Origin: Dawidia cretensis
GTDB lineage: Bacteria; Bacteroidota; Bacteroidia; Cytophagales; Cyclobacteriaceae
DNA length: 64,000 bases
Direction of reading: 5' to 3'
Assembly (NCBI RefSeq): GCF_018598175.1
Contig: NZ_JAHESE010000001.1
Span: 186,001-250,000, forward strand
Part shown: positions 54,004 through 63,514 of the stretch, one piece after another
Layout of the letters: every line of letters starts with the position of its first letter
How positions within the stretch are numbered: position 1 is the first letter of the stretch
Position numbers and translations under genes: made by a program
The notes under the pieces: model-generated
Database searches by the model: none
The model's input: only the letters and a program-made list of their open reading frames with translations
What the model was told of the DNA's origin: nothing

Positions 54004-54909
54004 ATGCTAATCCCCCCTCCGCTAAAGCCCGGCAGCCGGGTAGCCCTTGTCGCTCTCAGCCGCAAAACGTCTGAAGAGCATCTCCTCAACGCCCAACACG
54101 TGCTCACCGCCTGGGGCTTAACGGTGGTTCCCTCTAAAAACCGGCTTAGCCCGTCGCACACCTACCTGGCTGGCACCGACGAAGAGCGACTGGCCGACCT
54201 TCAAACCGCCCTTGACGATCCCACTATCGACGCCATCCTTTGCGCCCGCGGCGGCTACGGCAGTGGCCGCATCATTGACCGCGCAAATTATACCGCCCTG
54301 CAGCAACATCCGAAATGGATCATCGGCTTCAGCGACGTCACAGCCCTGCAGCTCAAGCTACTAAGCCTGGACATCGCCAGCATCCATGCCACCATGCCCG
54401 TGCTCTTTGGCAATCCCGCAAGTGCCCCCTCTCTTGAAAGCCTGCGCAACGCTCTGTTTGGAAAACCCGACGTCATTACCGGCGCAGCATCACCCGACAA
54501 TAAACCCGGTCACGCGGAAGGTATACTCGTGGGTGGAAACCTGTCATTGCTAACCGACAGCATGGGCACCACCAGCGAGCTGATGACCGACGGAAAAATT
54601 CTGTTGATCGAAGAGATAGGGGAGTTGGTATACCGCGTCGACCGTATGGTCAACCAGTTGAAGCGTGCCGGCAAGCTGGCGAACCTCGCGGGACTGGTGA
54701 TCGGCCACATGACAGACATCAAAGAAGATTCGCTGGCATTTGAAGAAACACCCGCGCAAATTATTCTGAACCATACGCGTATGTATAACTATCCCGTTGC
54801 CTTCCGCTTTCCTTCGGGGCATGAGAATCCGAATATGGCTTGGGTACAGGGGGGTAGGGTGTTATTAGACGTTACGGATATGCAGGCTGTTGTTACGCCA
54901 GTAACGTAG
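54004..54909 (+). CDS. LD-carboxypeptidase (peptidase family S66)
   Basis: A 301-residue cytosolic enzyme that removes D-Ala from recycled murein tetrapeptides. The nucleophile Ser lies in CARGGYGSGRIID near residue 85; the Glu and His of the triad lie in LLIEEIGELVYRVDRM and FPSGHENPN. No signal peptide was seen. TACTTG, an incomplete -7 element, stands 7 nt before the ATG. Confidence 0.94.
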   Translation: MLIPPPLKPGSRVALVALSRKTSEEHLLNAQHVLTAWGLTVVPSKNRLSPSHTYLAGTDEERLADLQTALDDPTIDAILCARGGYGSGRIIDRANYTALQQHPKWIIGFSDVTALQLKLLSLDIASIHATMPVLFGNPASAPSLESLRNALFGKPDVITGAASPDNKPGHAEGILVGGNLSLLTDSMGTTSELMTDGKILLIEEIGELVYRVDRMVNQLKRAGKLANLAGLVIGHMTDIKEDSLAFEETPAQIILNHTRMYNYPVAFRFPSGHENPNMAWVQGGRVLLDVTDMQAVVTPVT

Positions 54910-54929
54910 TGGATTTGGTCGCCATCGCC

Positions 54930-55406
54930 CTATACAGGCACGAGGTCCTTTACCCGGGGCCAGACCAGGTCCGGCTCAAATCCTTTTTGAATAGCATAGC
55001 GGGCAAGCTTATCACGCGTAACGAATGGATTGGTCGTATCCAGCTGGGCGAGTTTTCGGTCTAACACATCGTACAGCACGCGCTGGTAATCTTCATCGTC
55101 GATTTCTTTCAACCCTGCTTTGATGCAGTTCTTCGTCAGGCCATGTGCTTCCAGCTCGTGCACGATCTTTACGCGCCCCCAACGCTGCATGCGGAACTTG
55201 CCACCGGCAAAGGCCCTGGCAAAACGTTCCTCATTCAGAAAACCTTCGGTGATCAGCTGCGACAGGATCTCGTCAACGTCGGTGGTATACAGACCATATT
55301 CGTATAACCTATCGCGCACCTCCTGGTGCGACCGCTCCTGATAAGCGCAGTAGCGGTATATTTTCTGTTTGGCAGCCGCGGGAGTGAGTCTTTTTCGTTC
55401 CTCCAT
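54930..55406 (-). CDS. recX: Regulatory protein RecX
   Basis: A 158-residue all-helical protein that binds RecA filaments and limits recombination. Family features are RSHQEVRDRLYEYG, ITEGFLNEERFARAFAGGK and RWGRVKIVHELEAHGL in successive three-helix repeats. recA is not adjacent. It lies 14 bp after the YcxB-like gene and convergent with the LD-carboxypeptidase gene. Confidence 0.92.
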   Translation of the reverse strand: MEERKRLTPAAAKQKIYRYCAYQERSHQEVRDRLYEYGLYTTDVDEILSQLITEGFLNEERFARAFAGGKFRMQRWGRVKIVHELEAHGLTKNCIKAGLKEIDDEDYQRVLYDVLDRKLAQLDTTNPFVTRDKLARYAIQKGFEPDLVWPRVKDLVPV

Positions 55407-55420
55407 GCCGCATATATACT

Positions 55421-55906
55421 TTACTTCTTCGGCTTCACAAGACCCTTCTTCTCCAGAATGCTGGCAACAAATTTCCGCTCGTTATCAGTATTAAAGATCT
55501 TAAAAGGCCAGTAGATGATCTGCGCTTTGTTCACAAACAAGGCAAAAAAATCCTGGCCGATTTGGGCCGTTTGAATCTGATCCCACTTCAGCGGCATGCC
55601 TTCGCGCGGATTGATCTTCATCAGGATTTGCTGGCTGCTGATCTCATAATGAAATTTCTCAAAGAGCATCTTGCCTTGCTCCAACTGGGTAACACCGTAG
55701 AATTGTACCCACCAGAACAACAGGTATAAACCCAAACCAACAAAGGCAGCGATAAACCACCAAATGCTAAAGATCCATATACTGGGCAGACAGATGGCCA
55801 CTGCGCCGGCTACGGCCATCCATCCCTGTTTTTTTAATACGGTTTTCAACGCTAAGCTGATGTACGTCTTCTTTTCGAGCTTGTAATTTTTGGTCTTAAC
55901 GATCAT
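55421..55906 (-). CDS. YcxB-like membrane protein
   Basis: A 161-residue protein with two adjacent membrane helices (about residues 30-48 and 50-70) and a C-terminal beta-rich domain. FHYEISSQQILMK and LKWDQIQTAQIGQDFFALF match the pattern of YcxB-like proteins. Function unknown. It lies between nadC and recX on the same strand. Confidence 0.75.
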   Translation of the reverse strand: MIVKTKNYKLEKKTYISLALKTVLKKQGWMAVAGAVAICLPSIWIFSIWWFIAAFVGLGLYLLFWWVQFYGVTQLEQGKMLFEKFHYEISSQQILMKINPREGMPLKWDQIQTAQIGQDFFALFVNKAQIIYWPFKIFNTDNERKFVASILEKKGLVKPKK

Positions 55907-55941
55907 ATGCTAAATCACTATATTCAGTTCAAACGTTTGGT

Positions 55942-56802
55942 CTAGGCAATCGCCTTCAGGCTTAAGTCCATGCTTTTGATGGAGTGGGTCAATGCACCGA
56001 CCGATATAAAGTCGACACCCGTGAGCGCGATATCGCGAATGGTCTGCTCTGTCACGCCGCCACTGGCTTCCGTTTTACACCGGCCGCCAATGAGGGCCAC
56101 GGCTTCCCGCATCATCGCTACGCTCATGTTGTCCAGCATGATAATGTCGACGCCACCCACGCGGAGTACTTCCTTCACCTCTTCCAGGTTGCGGGTTTCC
56201 ACCTCGATCTTAAGCGTTTTATTGCCGGCGCGAAGATACTCTTTTGTTCGAATGATTGCCTGCCCGATGCCGCCTGCCATGTCAATATGATTGTCCTTGA
56301 GCATGATCAGGTCGTACAGACCCATGCGGTGGTTTTGACCGCCGCCAATCAGCACCGCCCATTTCTCGGCCAGTCGGAAGTTCGGCGTCGTTTTGCGGGT
56401 GTCGAGCAAGCGGGTCGGAGTCCCTGCCAGCAAGGCTGTGAGGGCGTGTGTCTTGGTGGCAATGGCGCTCATGCGCTGCATACAGTTCAACACCAGGCGC
56501 TCGGCCAGCAAAATGGCCCGTGCGGGTCCACTCACGATAAAGGCCACATCGCCAGGGTTAACCGCTGCTCCATCTTGCAAGAAAACTTCAGTTTTCAGGC
56601 GGCTGTCCACCTGCTGGAAAATTTCCAGGGCCAGGGCTACGCCTGCCAGGATGCCCGCCTCTTTTACGAGCAAGCGGGCACGGTGCGTGGTTGTGGCTGG
56701 AATGCTGGCTAACGACGAATGATCACCGTCACCGGCATCCTCTGCCAGCGCAGTGGAAATAAAAGTTTTTAGGAAATCAGGGGTGATGTAGACTGGTCTC
56801 AC
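55942..56802 (-). CDS. nadC: Nicotinate-nucleotide pyrophosphorylase (carboxylating)
   Basis: A 286-residue enzyme that makes nicotinate mononucleotide from quinolinate and PRPP in NAD synthesis. Family motifs are EDAGDGDHSS at the N-terminus, LLDTRKTTPNFR near residue 133, GGGQNHRMGLYD, LKDNHID, and the glutamate-rich VDIIMLDNMS with EASGGVT. The start is GTG at 56802, four bases after a TATTTTTG element, so it is likely translated from a leaderless mRNA. Confidence 0.97.
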   Translation of the reverse strand: MRPVYITPDFLKTFISTALAEDAGDGDHSSLASIPATTTHRARLLVKEAGILAGVALALEIFQQVDSRLKTEVFLQDGAAVNPGDVAFIVSGPARAILLAERLVLNCMQRMSAIATKTHALTALLAGTPTRLLDTRKTTPNFRLAEKWAVLIGGGQNHRMGLYDLIMLKDNHIDMAGGIGQAIIRTKEYLRAGNKTLKIEVETRNLEEVKEVLRVGGVDIIMLDNMSVAMMREAVALIGGRCKTEASGGVTEQTIRDIALTGVDFISVGALTHSIKSMDLSLKAIA

Positions 56803-56806
56803 CCTG

Positions 56807-56814
56807 CAAAAATA
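56807..56814 (-). promoter_or_regulatory. -7 element 4 nt before the nadC GTG
   Basis: TATTTTTG on the minus strand, then CAGG and the GTG start. Exact consensus; no clear -33. Confidence 0.5.
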
Positions 56815-56833
56815 GGGGAGTAATTCACAGTTA

Positions 56834-57235
56834 TCACTCTTTCACAAAGGATATCTCGTGCACCAGCTGTTGGTTGCCGACGGTTTTGATCTTCATAAAC
56901 ACCCGGTACGTTTCGGCGCCGCTTTTGTATTGGCCAATGGCAAACGGCTGCCCACCCTTGGACGAACCCTGGTGGATGATATTAAACTCGTTGGCGGGAT
57001 GCTGACGGAAAAAATCACGGAAGATAAATTCCGCCTGCGCCTTGCTGTACGGCTGCATCTTGTCGTCAATGGTAACGTCTACCGTCTGGTTCAGATATTT
57101 GGAAAGCTCTTTGGCGCTCCCGGCTTTAATCGTTTCTTTCACCTGGCTGATGACGTCGCTCTGGGCAAATAGCGTAATCACTTGCAAACAAACCAGCACC
57201 AAGACTAAGGACGTAGTATTTCTGTTCACCTTCAT
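56834..57235 (-). CDS. DUF4783 exported protein
   Basis: A 133-residue protein with a signal peptide (MKVNRNTTSLVLVLVCL to TLFAQ) and an NTF2-like alpha+beta domain of the DUF4783 type (LSKYLNQTVDVTIDDK, FIFRDFFRQHPANEF). The frame is open to 57274, but the ATG at 57235 begins the signal sequence. DUF4783 genes are commonly beside nadC in Bacteroidota, as here. Function unknown. Confidence 0.85.
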   Translation of the reverse strand: MKVNRNTTSLVLVLVCLQVITLFAQSDVISQVKETIKAGSAKELSKYLNQTVDVTIDDKMQPYSKAQAEFIFRDFFRQHPANEFNIIHQGSSKGGQPFAIGQYKSGAETYRVFMKIKTVGNQQLVHEISFVKE

Positions 57236-57379
57236 GGCAACTTTATTCGGGCCAAAACTGTGCCACGTCTGCAAGATAAGGAAATTATTATGGGAACATT
57301 ATGCGTCTAAATCGTTTACAGTACATTGAAAAAATGCCGGCATTCCCCCTTTCCACCCCCGCAAGCTGCAAATCCTCGT

Positions 57380-57387
57380 TATATTTG
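57380..57387 (+). promoter_or_regulatory. -7 element of gpmI
   Basis: TATATTTG, an exact TAnnTTTG match 38 nt before the gpmI ATG. No -33 TTG. Confidence 0.45.
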
Positions 57388-57425
57388 CGCCGCATATTAC
57401 ATCCCGAACTAAAAAATCGATTTTC

Positions 57426-58952
57426 ATGAACAAGAAAGTACTGCTGATGATCCTTGATGGCTGGGGCATCGCCACCAATAAGGCTGTGTCAGCCATCGAC
57501 AAGGCCAAAACTCCCTTCATCAGCTCACTATACGGCAAGTACGCCAACAGCAAACTCGAAGCTTCCGGTCTCGCCGTGGGCCTTCCCGCCGGCCAGATGG
57601 GTAACTCTGAAGTAGGCCACATGAACATCGGCGCGGGTCGTGTTGTATACCAGGATCTTGTACGCGTAAACAAAGCCGTTGAGGAAAAAGAACTCGATCA
57701 AAACAGCACTCTGCTCGAAGCCTTTGCCTATGCCAAAAAGAACAACAAAAACGTTCACTTCATCGGCCTGGTATCCGACGGTGGAGTACATGCACACATC
57801 GAACACCTCAAAGGCCTGCTGACCATCGCGCAAAACAATGGTCTGCAGAATGTATTTGTCCACGCCTTCACGGACGGCCGTGACACCGACCCCAAAGGCG
57901 GACTCGGCTACCTGAAAGACCTGTTGGCCCATTTGGATAAAACCTCCGCCAAGCTGGCCAGCATCGTAGGCCGCTACTATGCCATGGACCGCGACAAACG
58001 TTGGGAGCGTGTTAAGCTGGCATACGACCTCCTGGTAAAAGGTGTAGGCGAAAAATCAACGGATGCCCTGAAAGCCATACAAGCATCGTACGACGCGGGT
58101 GTGACCGATGAGTTTATCAAACCTATTGTAATGGTAAACGCACAGCAACAACCGGTCGCCACCATTCAGCAGGATGATGTGGTAATCTGCTTTAACTTCC
58201 GCACCGACCGCGGCCGTCAGATCACGCAAGCGCTGACACAACAAGACTTCCCCGAGCAGGACATGAAGGCCCTGCGCCTGGACTATATCACGCTGACGAA
58301 CTACGACGACTCGTTCAAAGGAGTAAAAGTTATTTTCGACAAAGACAATCTGGAGAAAACACTGGGTGAGGTCGTATCTCTGGCCGGCAAGAAACAGATC
58401 CGCATGGCCGAGACCGAAAAATATCCGCACGTAACATTCTTCTTCTCGGGCGGCCGCGAGACCGTCTTCGAAGGCGAGTCGCGTATACTGTGCCCGTCGC
58501 CGAAAGTAGCGACATACGACCTGGCACCCGAGATGAGCGCCAACGACCTCAAGGATAAGATCATTCCCGAGCTTAACAAAAAAGAGCCCGACTTCATCTG
58601 TTTGAACTTTGCCAACCCCGACATGGTCGGCCACACAGGTGTATTTGAAGCCGTTGTAAAAGCTGTCGAGACAGTAGACTCCTGCGCGCAACAAGTTACC
58701 GAAGCTGCGTTGAAGAACGGCTATAGCATCATTATCATTGCCGACCACGGCAATGCCGACATGATGATCAATGAAGACGGAAGTCCCAACACCGCGCACA
58801 CCACGAACCTTGTGCCGTGCATCCTGGTAGACGACAACTACAAAGGCAAGCTCAAGAACGGTAAGCTGGGCGATCTGGCGCCGACCATCCTGACACTGAT
58901 GGGGATACCTGTGCCCGCCGAAATGACCGGCCACATATTGTTGGAAAACTAA
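57426..58952 (+). CDS. gpmI: 2,3-bisphosphoglycerate-independent phosphoglycerate mutase
   Basis: A 508-residue glycolytic enzyme that interconverts 3- and 2-phosphoglycerate through a phosphoserine. Metal-binding starts with LMILDGWGIA; the catalytic Ser is in GQMGNSEVGHMNIGAG near residue 62. The phosphoglycerate-binding insert has FVHAFTDGRDTDP and GRYYAMDRDKRW. The C-terminal metal site reads ADHGNADMM and PNTAHTTN. Length is normal. Confidence 0.98.
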   Translation: MNKKVLLMILDGWGIATNKAVSAIDKAKTPFISSLYGKYANSKLEASGLAVGLPAGQMGNSEVGHMNIGAGRVVYQDLVRVNKAVEEKELDQNSTLLEAFAYAKKNNKNVHFIGLVSDGGVHAHIEHLKGLLTIAQNNGLQNVFVHAFTDGRDTDPKGGLGYLKDLLAHLDKTSAKLASIVGRYYAMDRDKRWERVKLAYDLLVKGVGEKSTDALKAIQASYDAGVTDEFIKPIVMVNAQQQPVATIQQDDVVICFNFRTDRGRQITQALTQQDFPEQDMKALRLDYITLTNYDDSFKGVKVIFDKDNLEKTLGEVVSLAGKKQIRMAETEKYPHVTFFFSGGRETVFEGESRILCPSPKVATYDLAPEMSANDLKDKIIPELNKKEPDFICLNFANPDMVGHTGVFEAVVKAVETVDSCAQQVTEAALKNGYSIIIIADHGNADMMINEDGSPNTAHTTNLVPCILVDDNYKGKLKNGKLGDLAPTILTLMGIPVPAEMTGHILLEN

Positions 58953-58956
58953 GATC

Positions 58957-59571
58957 GTGACACGACAACGTTTTGTTACCGGGTGCTGCCGGCTGGCAGT
59001 CGCCATTGTACTAACCGGAGGCCTGTTTGCCTGCTCACAGCAGGCAGGCACCCCCGCGCGGTATTATGCGATTGACAGCCTTGTACGAGGGCAGATCCAC
59101 CTCCTCGCTGCGCGCCACGCCACGCTCACCAAGACGGCGTCGCTCGGCGCGCGGCAGGACACGGCCACCTTTACCCCAGGCGACACCCTGGCCTGGACCA
59201 AAGAGCTGGACTTGTTCCTGGAGCTAAAGACCCTGAACAAACCGACCAACGTCGGAGCCTATACGGTAACCGACAACCTGCCGGACACACGCAGCAACCT
59301 GCGGATCAAATCCATCGAAACGCAGCAGCCCCTGCCGGTGCGGTACTTAAAAGTTTTCTACCACGGCACACCTGCACGGGTGCGCCGCATCGAAGCTCAA
59401 TTTCGGGAAGACAACTCGCTATACCACAGCGGGCGCTTCCTCACCATGGAATTTGATGAGCTGCAACAACAGCCGGTCTTGCTGGCCTATTCCGTTACAG
59501 GCGGGCAGAAGATTTTTCTGGGGGACACCGTGGCGTATACCGTTTCAGCAAAAGTTTCCGTACCGAATTAA
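58957..59571 (+). CDS. Unrecognised lipoprotein
   Basis: A 204-residue protein starting at GTG 58957, 4 bp after gpmI. A signal peptide ends in the lipobox LFAC (Cys about residue 26). The mature part is mixed alpha/beta; no family was recognised. GC is somewhat higher than in the neighbours and the start region is rich in Ala, Arg and Thr. Probably translated with gpmI and followed after 48 bp by an ABC exporter. Confidence 0.7.
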   Translation: MTRQRFVTGCCRLAVAIVLTGGLFACSQQAGTPARYYAIDSLVRGQIHLLAARHATLTKTASLGARQDTATFTPGDTLAWTKELDLFLELKTLNKPTNVGAYTVTDNLPDTRSNLRIKSIETQQPLPVRYLKVFYHGTPARVRRIEAQFREDNSLYHSGRFLTMEFDELQQQPVLLAYSVTGGQKIFLGDTVAYTVSAKVSVPN

Positions 59572-59619
59572 TGTAAACAACACTTCCTTCCCTCAGGGTC
59601 TGGAGCGTATGACGACACT

Positions 59620-61410
59620 ATGGCAAAACAAGTTAAAGAGCCTTTGAAAGAAGAAGAGAAGAGGAAGCTGAACAAGGCGAACCTGAAGAACCTGGTAAGG
59701 GTGTTCAGGTTTATGATGCCGTACAAAGGGATTTTTATTCTCGGACTAACCGCGTTGGCATTCTCTACGGTAACCCTGTTGGCCTTCCCACGTCTTTGCG
59801 GCATGCTGTTAGACATTGCCGACGGCAAGCCATCCTATTTTGAGACGATCGACCAGGCTGCCATCGCGCTGATTTTCATTCTCCTGGTACAGGCTATCTT
59901 TTCGTTCGTCCGGGTATATACCTTCTCTATCGTGACCGAACGAAGTATGGGAAGCATTCGTAAAACGATCTATGAGAAGATCATCTGGCTGCCCCTGACG
60001 TTCTTCGACAACCGCCGTGTAGGCGAGATTATGAGCCGCCTGACATCTGATATCAGCACGCTCCAGGATACGTTCAGCACGACGCTGGCAGAACTATTGC
60101 GCCAGGTGCTTACACTGGTTCTCGGTACTGTCATTCTCTTTTACATGACGCCCAAACTGGCCGTATTTATGTTGCTGACGTTTCCCGTACTGGTGATCTC
60201 TGCACTGATCTTTGGCAAGTTCATCCGCAAGCTGTCGAGCAAGACGCAGGATCGGCTGGCAGCGGCCAATGTGATCGTAGAGGAGTCGTTGCAGTCCATA
60301 CCTATCGTAAAAGCTTTTACCAACGAAACGTTCGAGACCAAACGCTACAGCAATGCGATCGAAGAGTCCATACGCATTGCTATTTACGCAGCACGTTATC
60401 GCGGACTTTTCATCTCTTTTGTCATCTTCGTCATCTTCAGCGGCATTGTGGCCGTGGGATGGTACGGCGCCGGCCTGGTGCAATCGAAGACTACCACTAC
60501 GGGCGAACTGTTCTCATTCGTATTATACACCACCTTTATCGGTGCGTCTATTGCCGGCCTGGGCGACATCTATACCCAGATACAACGCTCCATCGGTGCA
60601 TCCGAGCGAGTGTTAAACATCTTGCATGAAAAAGAAGAAGACACGTCCCGCACCGTCGCACCTCCTATCAAACTACACGGGGGTATCCGCTTTAATAATG
60701 TGTCATTTACATATCCCACACGCCCCGACAACACGGTGCTGAATAGTCTTACCTTCGAGATCCGGCCGGGCGAAAAGGTGGCGCTCATTGGCCGCAGTGG
60801 TTCCGGCAAATCCACTATCATAAACCTGCTATTGCGCTTTTATCCCCTCTCGAAAGGAACGATTACTATCGACGGTCAGGATATCGAAGGGCTCAACCTG
60901 TCAGCCTATCGCCAGAACCTGGGCATCGTACCGCAAGAGGTCATCCTCTTCGGCGGCACCATTCGCGAAAACATTGCCTACGGCAAACCGGGCGCTACAG
61001 AGGAAGAAGTGCGCGAAGCTGCCCGCAAGGCTAACGCGTTGGAGTTCATCGAGCGCTTTGACGAGAAGCTCGAGACCCTCGTGGGCGAACGCGGCGTAAA
61101 GCTTTCCGGCGGCCAGCGGCAGCGTATCGCCATTGCCCGCGCCATCCTGAAAGACCCCGCCATCCTCATCCTGGACGAAGCGACCAGCTCGCTGGATGCA
61201 CATACCGAAGTGCTTGTTCAGGAAGCCCTGGAGAAATTGATGGAAGGCCGTACGACCATCATCATTGCTCACCGTCTGAGCACAGTGAAGAAAACAGACC
61301 GCATTTTTGTGATTCAGGATGGTGCTTTGGCCGAAACCGGCTCGCATGCTGAACTTACCCAGCAAGAAAACGGTATTTATAGTAATTTGCTGAAGCTACA
61401 GCTGCAATAA
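59620..61410 (+). CDS. ABC exporter, homodimeric type (MsbA-like)
   Basis: A 596-residue half-exporter with six membrane helices and one ATPase domain. Walker A is IGRSGSGKST, the signature is LSGGQRQR, and Walker B has the catalytic Glu (LILDEATSSLD); the H-loop is IAHRLS. All motifs are intact, unlike the pair at 45342 and 48521, so it should act as a homodimer. The substrate is not known. A Fur-family gene starts 7 bp after it. Confidence 0.95.
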   Translation: MAKQVKEPLKEEEKRKLNKANLKNLVRVFRFMMPYKGIFILGLTALAFSTVTLLAFPRLCGMLLDIADGKPSYFETIDQAAIALIFILLVQAIFSFVRVYTFSIVTERSMGSIRKTIYEKIIWLPLTFFDNRRVGEIMSRLTSDISTLQDTFSTTLAELLRQVLTLVLGTVILFYMTPKLAVFMLLTFPVLVISALIFGKFIRKLSSKTQDRLAAANVIVEESLQSIPIVKAFTNETFETKRYSNAIEESIRIAIYAARYRGLFISFVIFVIFSGIVAVGWYGAGLVQSKTTTTGELFSFVLYTTFIGASIAGLGDIYTQIQRSIGASERVLNILHEKEEDTSRTVAPPIKLHGGIRFNNVSFTYPTRPDNTVLNSLTFEIRPGEKVALIGRSGSGKSTIINLLLRFYPLSKGTITIDGQDIEGLNLSAYRQNLGIVPQEVILFGGTIRENIAYGKPGATEEEVREAARKANALEFIERFDEKLETLVGERGVKLSGGQRQRIAIARAILKDPAILILDEATSSLDAHTEVLVQEALEKLMEGRTTIIIAHRLSTVKKTDRIFVIQDGALAETGSHAELTQQENGIYSNLLKLQLQ

Positions 61411-61417
61411 CACCCGT

Positions 61418-61834
61418 ATGAACGTTGCATCCGATCGGCTCCTGAAAAACTTCCGGTTGCGTTCCACGCCAACCCGGCAGGAGATTTTGCATCTCTTCCT
61501 GAAGCGTACGTATGCGCTTTCGCACGGTGATATCGAGAAAGAGATCAACAATGACTTTGATCGTGTAACGGTTTACAGGACACTTAAGACGTTTCTGGAC
61601 AAGGGGCTTATTCACAAAGTACTGGACGATGAGGGGAGTCTGAAGTATGCTTTGTGTAATGACGCCTGCAACACAGCCGGTCATCATCACGACCACGTAC
61701 ACTTCAAGTGCACGGCGTGCGGCCAAACCAGCTGCCTAAGCGTGGAGATTCCCGCCGTTAAGCTGCCCAAGGGCTTCCGGGCCAGCGAACAAAACCTATT
61801 GATACAGGGCGTTTGCGAACGTTGCGCGAAATAG
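61418..61834 (+). CDS. Fur-family metalloregulator
   Basis: A 138-residue repressor. The winged helix has STPTRQEILHLFLK and FDRVTVYRTLKTFLDKGL. The metal-sensing part has HHHDHVHFKC and two Cys-x-x-Cys pairs (CTACG and CERC) for a structural zinc. The His-rich stretch and the pairs are shared by Zur and Fur-like subfamilies, so the metal cannot be fixed. It shares an operon with the ABC exporter upstream. TerC follows under its own promoter. Confidence 0.93.
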   Translation: MNVASDRLLKNFRLRSTPTRQEILHLFLKRTYALSHGDIEKEINNDFDRVTVYRTLKTFLDKGLIHKVLDDEGSLKYALCNDACNTAGHHHDHVHFKCTACGQTSCLSVEIPAVKLPKGFRASEQNLLIQGVCERCAK

Positions 61835-61889
61835 TGTAACAGCTGTACGGTTTTTTTAAAACGTCTACAAATTCAGGAAGGCTAAGTTT

Positions 61890-61917
61890 TTGAGATTGAA
61901 ATATATTTGTAGTTTTG
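61890..61917 (+). promoter_or_regulatory. terC promoter (TTG, 17 nt, TAGTTTTG)
   Basis: TTG at 61890-61892 and TAGTTTTG at 61910-61917 are spaced by 17 nt. An overlapping TATATTTG at 61902-61909 is a second exact -7 match. The leader to the TTG start at 61993 would be about 70 nt. Confidence 0.5.
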
Positions 61918-61992
61918 GCATTCACAAATTGCCAGAGATGTGATTTTTTGATGTTTATAAAAGCTTTTAATCATTAACCGGAATACTCCCCC

Positions 61993-62997
61993 TTGTTATC
62001 AGCCCTGAACATACTCCTTTTCTCCCTCTTCAGAAATCAGAGTGAACGGGAGACCATTCTTTTTGGCGTCTTTGCTTTCATCATCATCCTGTTTTTGGTG
62101 CTTGACCTGGGACTCTTTCACAAACAAGCCCGGCGCATCTCCACGAAATCGGCGTTGTATCAGTCCATCTTCTGGGTTTGTGTCTCCACGCTCTTTGGCT
62201 TCTTCATCTACAAATACGACGACAGCGGTGCAGAAGGCGCCGTAGAATACTTCTCGGCGTACCTGACCGAGTACGCCCTATCCGTCGATAACATCTTTGT
62301 CATCCTGTTAATCTTAAAATACTTCCGCGTAAAGGAAGAATATTATCACAAGACACTTTTCTGGGGCATCTTGGGCGCCATTGTGTTCCGCGGCATATTC
62401 ATCTTTGTCGGCGCGTACCTCATTCACCAGTTCCATTGGATCCTGTACATCTTCGGCGTATTCCTGATCTACTCAGGCATCCGCATCTACTTTGAAGATG
62501 GAGACGAGAAGATCGAGCCGGAGAAGAACCCCATCATGAAGTTCTGTCTGCGCTTCCTGCCCATGACGAAAAACGAGCACGGTGGAAGTTTCCTGGTACG
62601 CGAGAACGGCCGGCTGGTATTCACCCCGCTGTTCCTGGTTATCGCCCTGGTCGAAACAACCGATCTGATCTTTGCAGTAGACTCCATTCCGGCGGCATTT
62701 GCCATTACCCAGAACGAGTTCCTGATTTACACGTCTAACATCTTCGCCGTCATGGGTCTCCGGGCAATGTTCTTCTTGCTGGCCGGCATCATCGACAAGT
62801 TCTATTTATTGCAAAAAGGCCTCTCGATCATCCTGTTCTTTATCGGCGCCAAGATGTTGCTCGAGATCTTCGACATCGACGTGGGCGTATACACTTCGTT
62901 CTCCGTCATCATTGCCACGCTGACGCTGTCGATCATCTTCTCGGTACTCGTACCGCGTAAAGAGGAGCCCGAAGAAAAGGATGAGGTGAGCAGCTGA
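61993..62997 (+). CDS. TerC/Alx-family membrane protein
   Basis: A 334-residue membrane protein with about nine helices. The family's conserved acidic motifs are present: EYALSVDNIFVILLIL near residues 95-110 and ETTDLIFAVDSIPAAF near 220-235. TerC/Alx proteins export manganese or load it onto exported enzymes. The start is TTG at 61993; no in-frame ATG precedes the first helix. A short frame (61951-61977, eight codons) lies in the leader, of unclear meaning. Confidence 0.93.
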   Translation: MLSALNILLFSLFRNQSERETILFGVFAFIIILFLVLDLGLFHKQARRISTKSALYQSIFWVCVSTLFGFFIYKYDDSGAEGAVEYFSAYLTEYALSVDNIFVILLILKYFRVKEEYYHKTLFWGILGAIVFRGIFIFVGAYLIHQFHWILYIFGVFLIYSGIRIYFEDGDEKIEPEKNPIMKFCLRFLPMTKNEHGGSFLVRENGRLVFTPLFLVIALVETTDLIFAVDSIPAAFAITQNEFLIYTSNIFAVMGLRAMFFLLAGIIDKFYLLQKGLSIILFFIGAKMLLEIFDIDVGVYTSFSVIIATLTLSIIFSVLVPRKEEPEEKDEVSS

Positions 62998-63510
62998 TTA
63001 CAGCACGTTCTTCCACCCCTTTGTTTCTAGATCTTTTGCTGCCGATTCTACCTTCACCTTTAGTGATTCTTTGAAGGCATCGATGCGTTGCCCCAAAGCA
63101 GCATCAGAAGCACCCAGGATTTGGGCCGCCAGAATACCGGCATTGCGTGCACCGTCAAGTGCTACCGTGGCTACCGGCACACCAGCCGGCATTTGCAAAA
63201 TCGACAAGACAGAGTCCCAGCCATCAATAGAGTTCGACGACTTTACCGGCACACCAATCACCGGCAGGGACGTAAGCGATGCCACCATGCCCGGCAAATG
63301 CGCAGCACCCCCGGCACCCGCAACAATCACCTGTACGCCCCGGCCACGCGCGGCGGTAGCATACTCCACCATACGCAGCGGCGTACGATGCGCCGATACA
63401 ATCGTAACCTCATAGGCCACCTTCAATTCGTCTAATACCTCGGCCGCTTCCTTCATGATCCGCAGATCGGACTGGCTGCCCATAATAATCCCTACGACAG
63501 GTTTACTCAT
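62998..63510 (-). CDS. purE: N5-carboxyaminoimidazole ribonucleotide mutase
   Basis: A 170-residue class I PurE. Motifs are GIIMGSQSDLRIM at the N-terminus, SAHRTPLRM, AGAGGAAHLPGMVA, and VPVKSSNSIDGWDSVLSI. It moves the carboxylate of N5-CAIR to C4 in purine synthesis. The frame is open to 63525, but the ATG at 63510 gives the family start MSKPVVG and lies 4 bp after the purK stop. Convergent with terC; the stops abut. Confidence 0.97.
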   Translation of the reverse strand: MSKPVVGIIMGSQSDLRIMKEAAEVLDELKVAYEVTIVSAHRTPLRMVEYATAARGRGVQVIVAGAGGAAHLPGMVASLTSLPVIGVPVKSSNSIDGWDSVLSILQMPAGVPVATVALDGARNAGILAAQILGASDAALGQRIDAFKESLKVKVESAAKDLETKGWKNVL

Positions 63511-63514
63511 AGCT

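Noticed and set aside
61918-61992. Possible manganese riboswitch (yybP-ykoY type) before terC
   Set aside because: The leader is only about 70 nt, AT-rich and without a convincing multi-helix fold.
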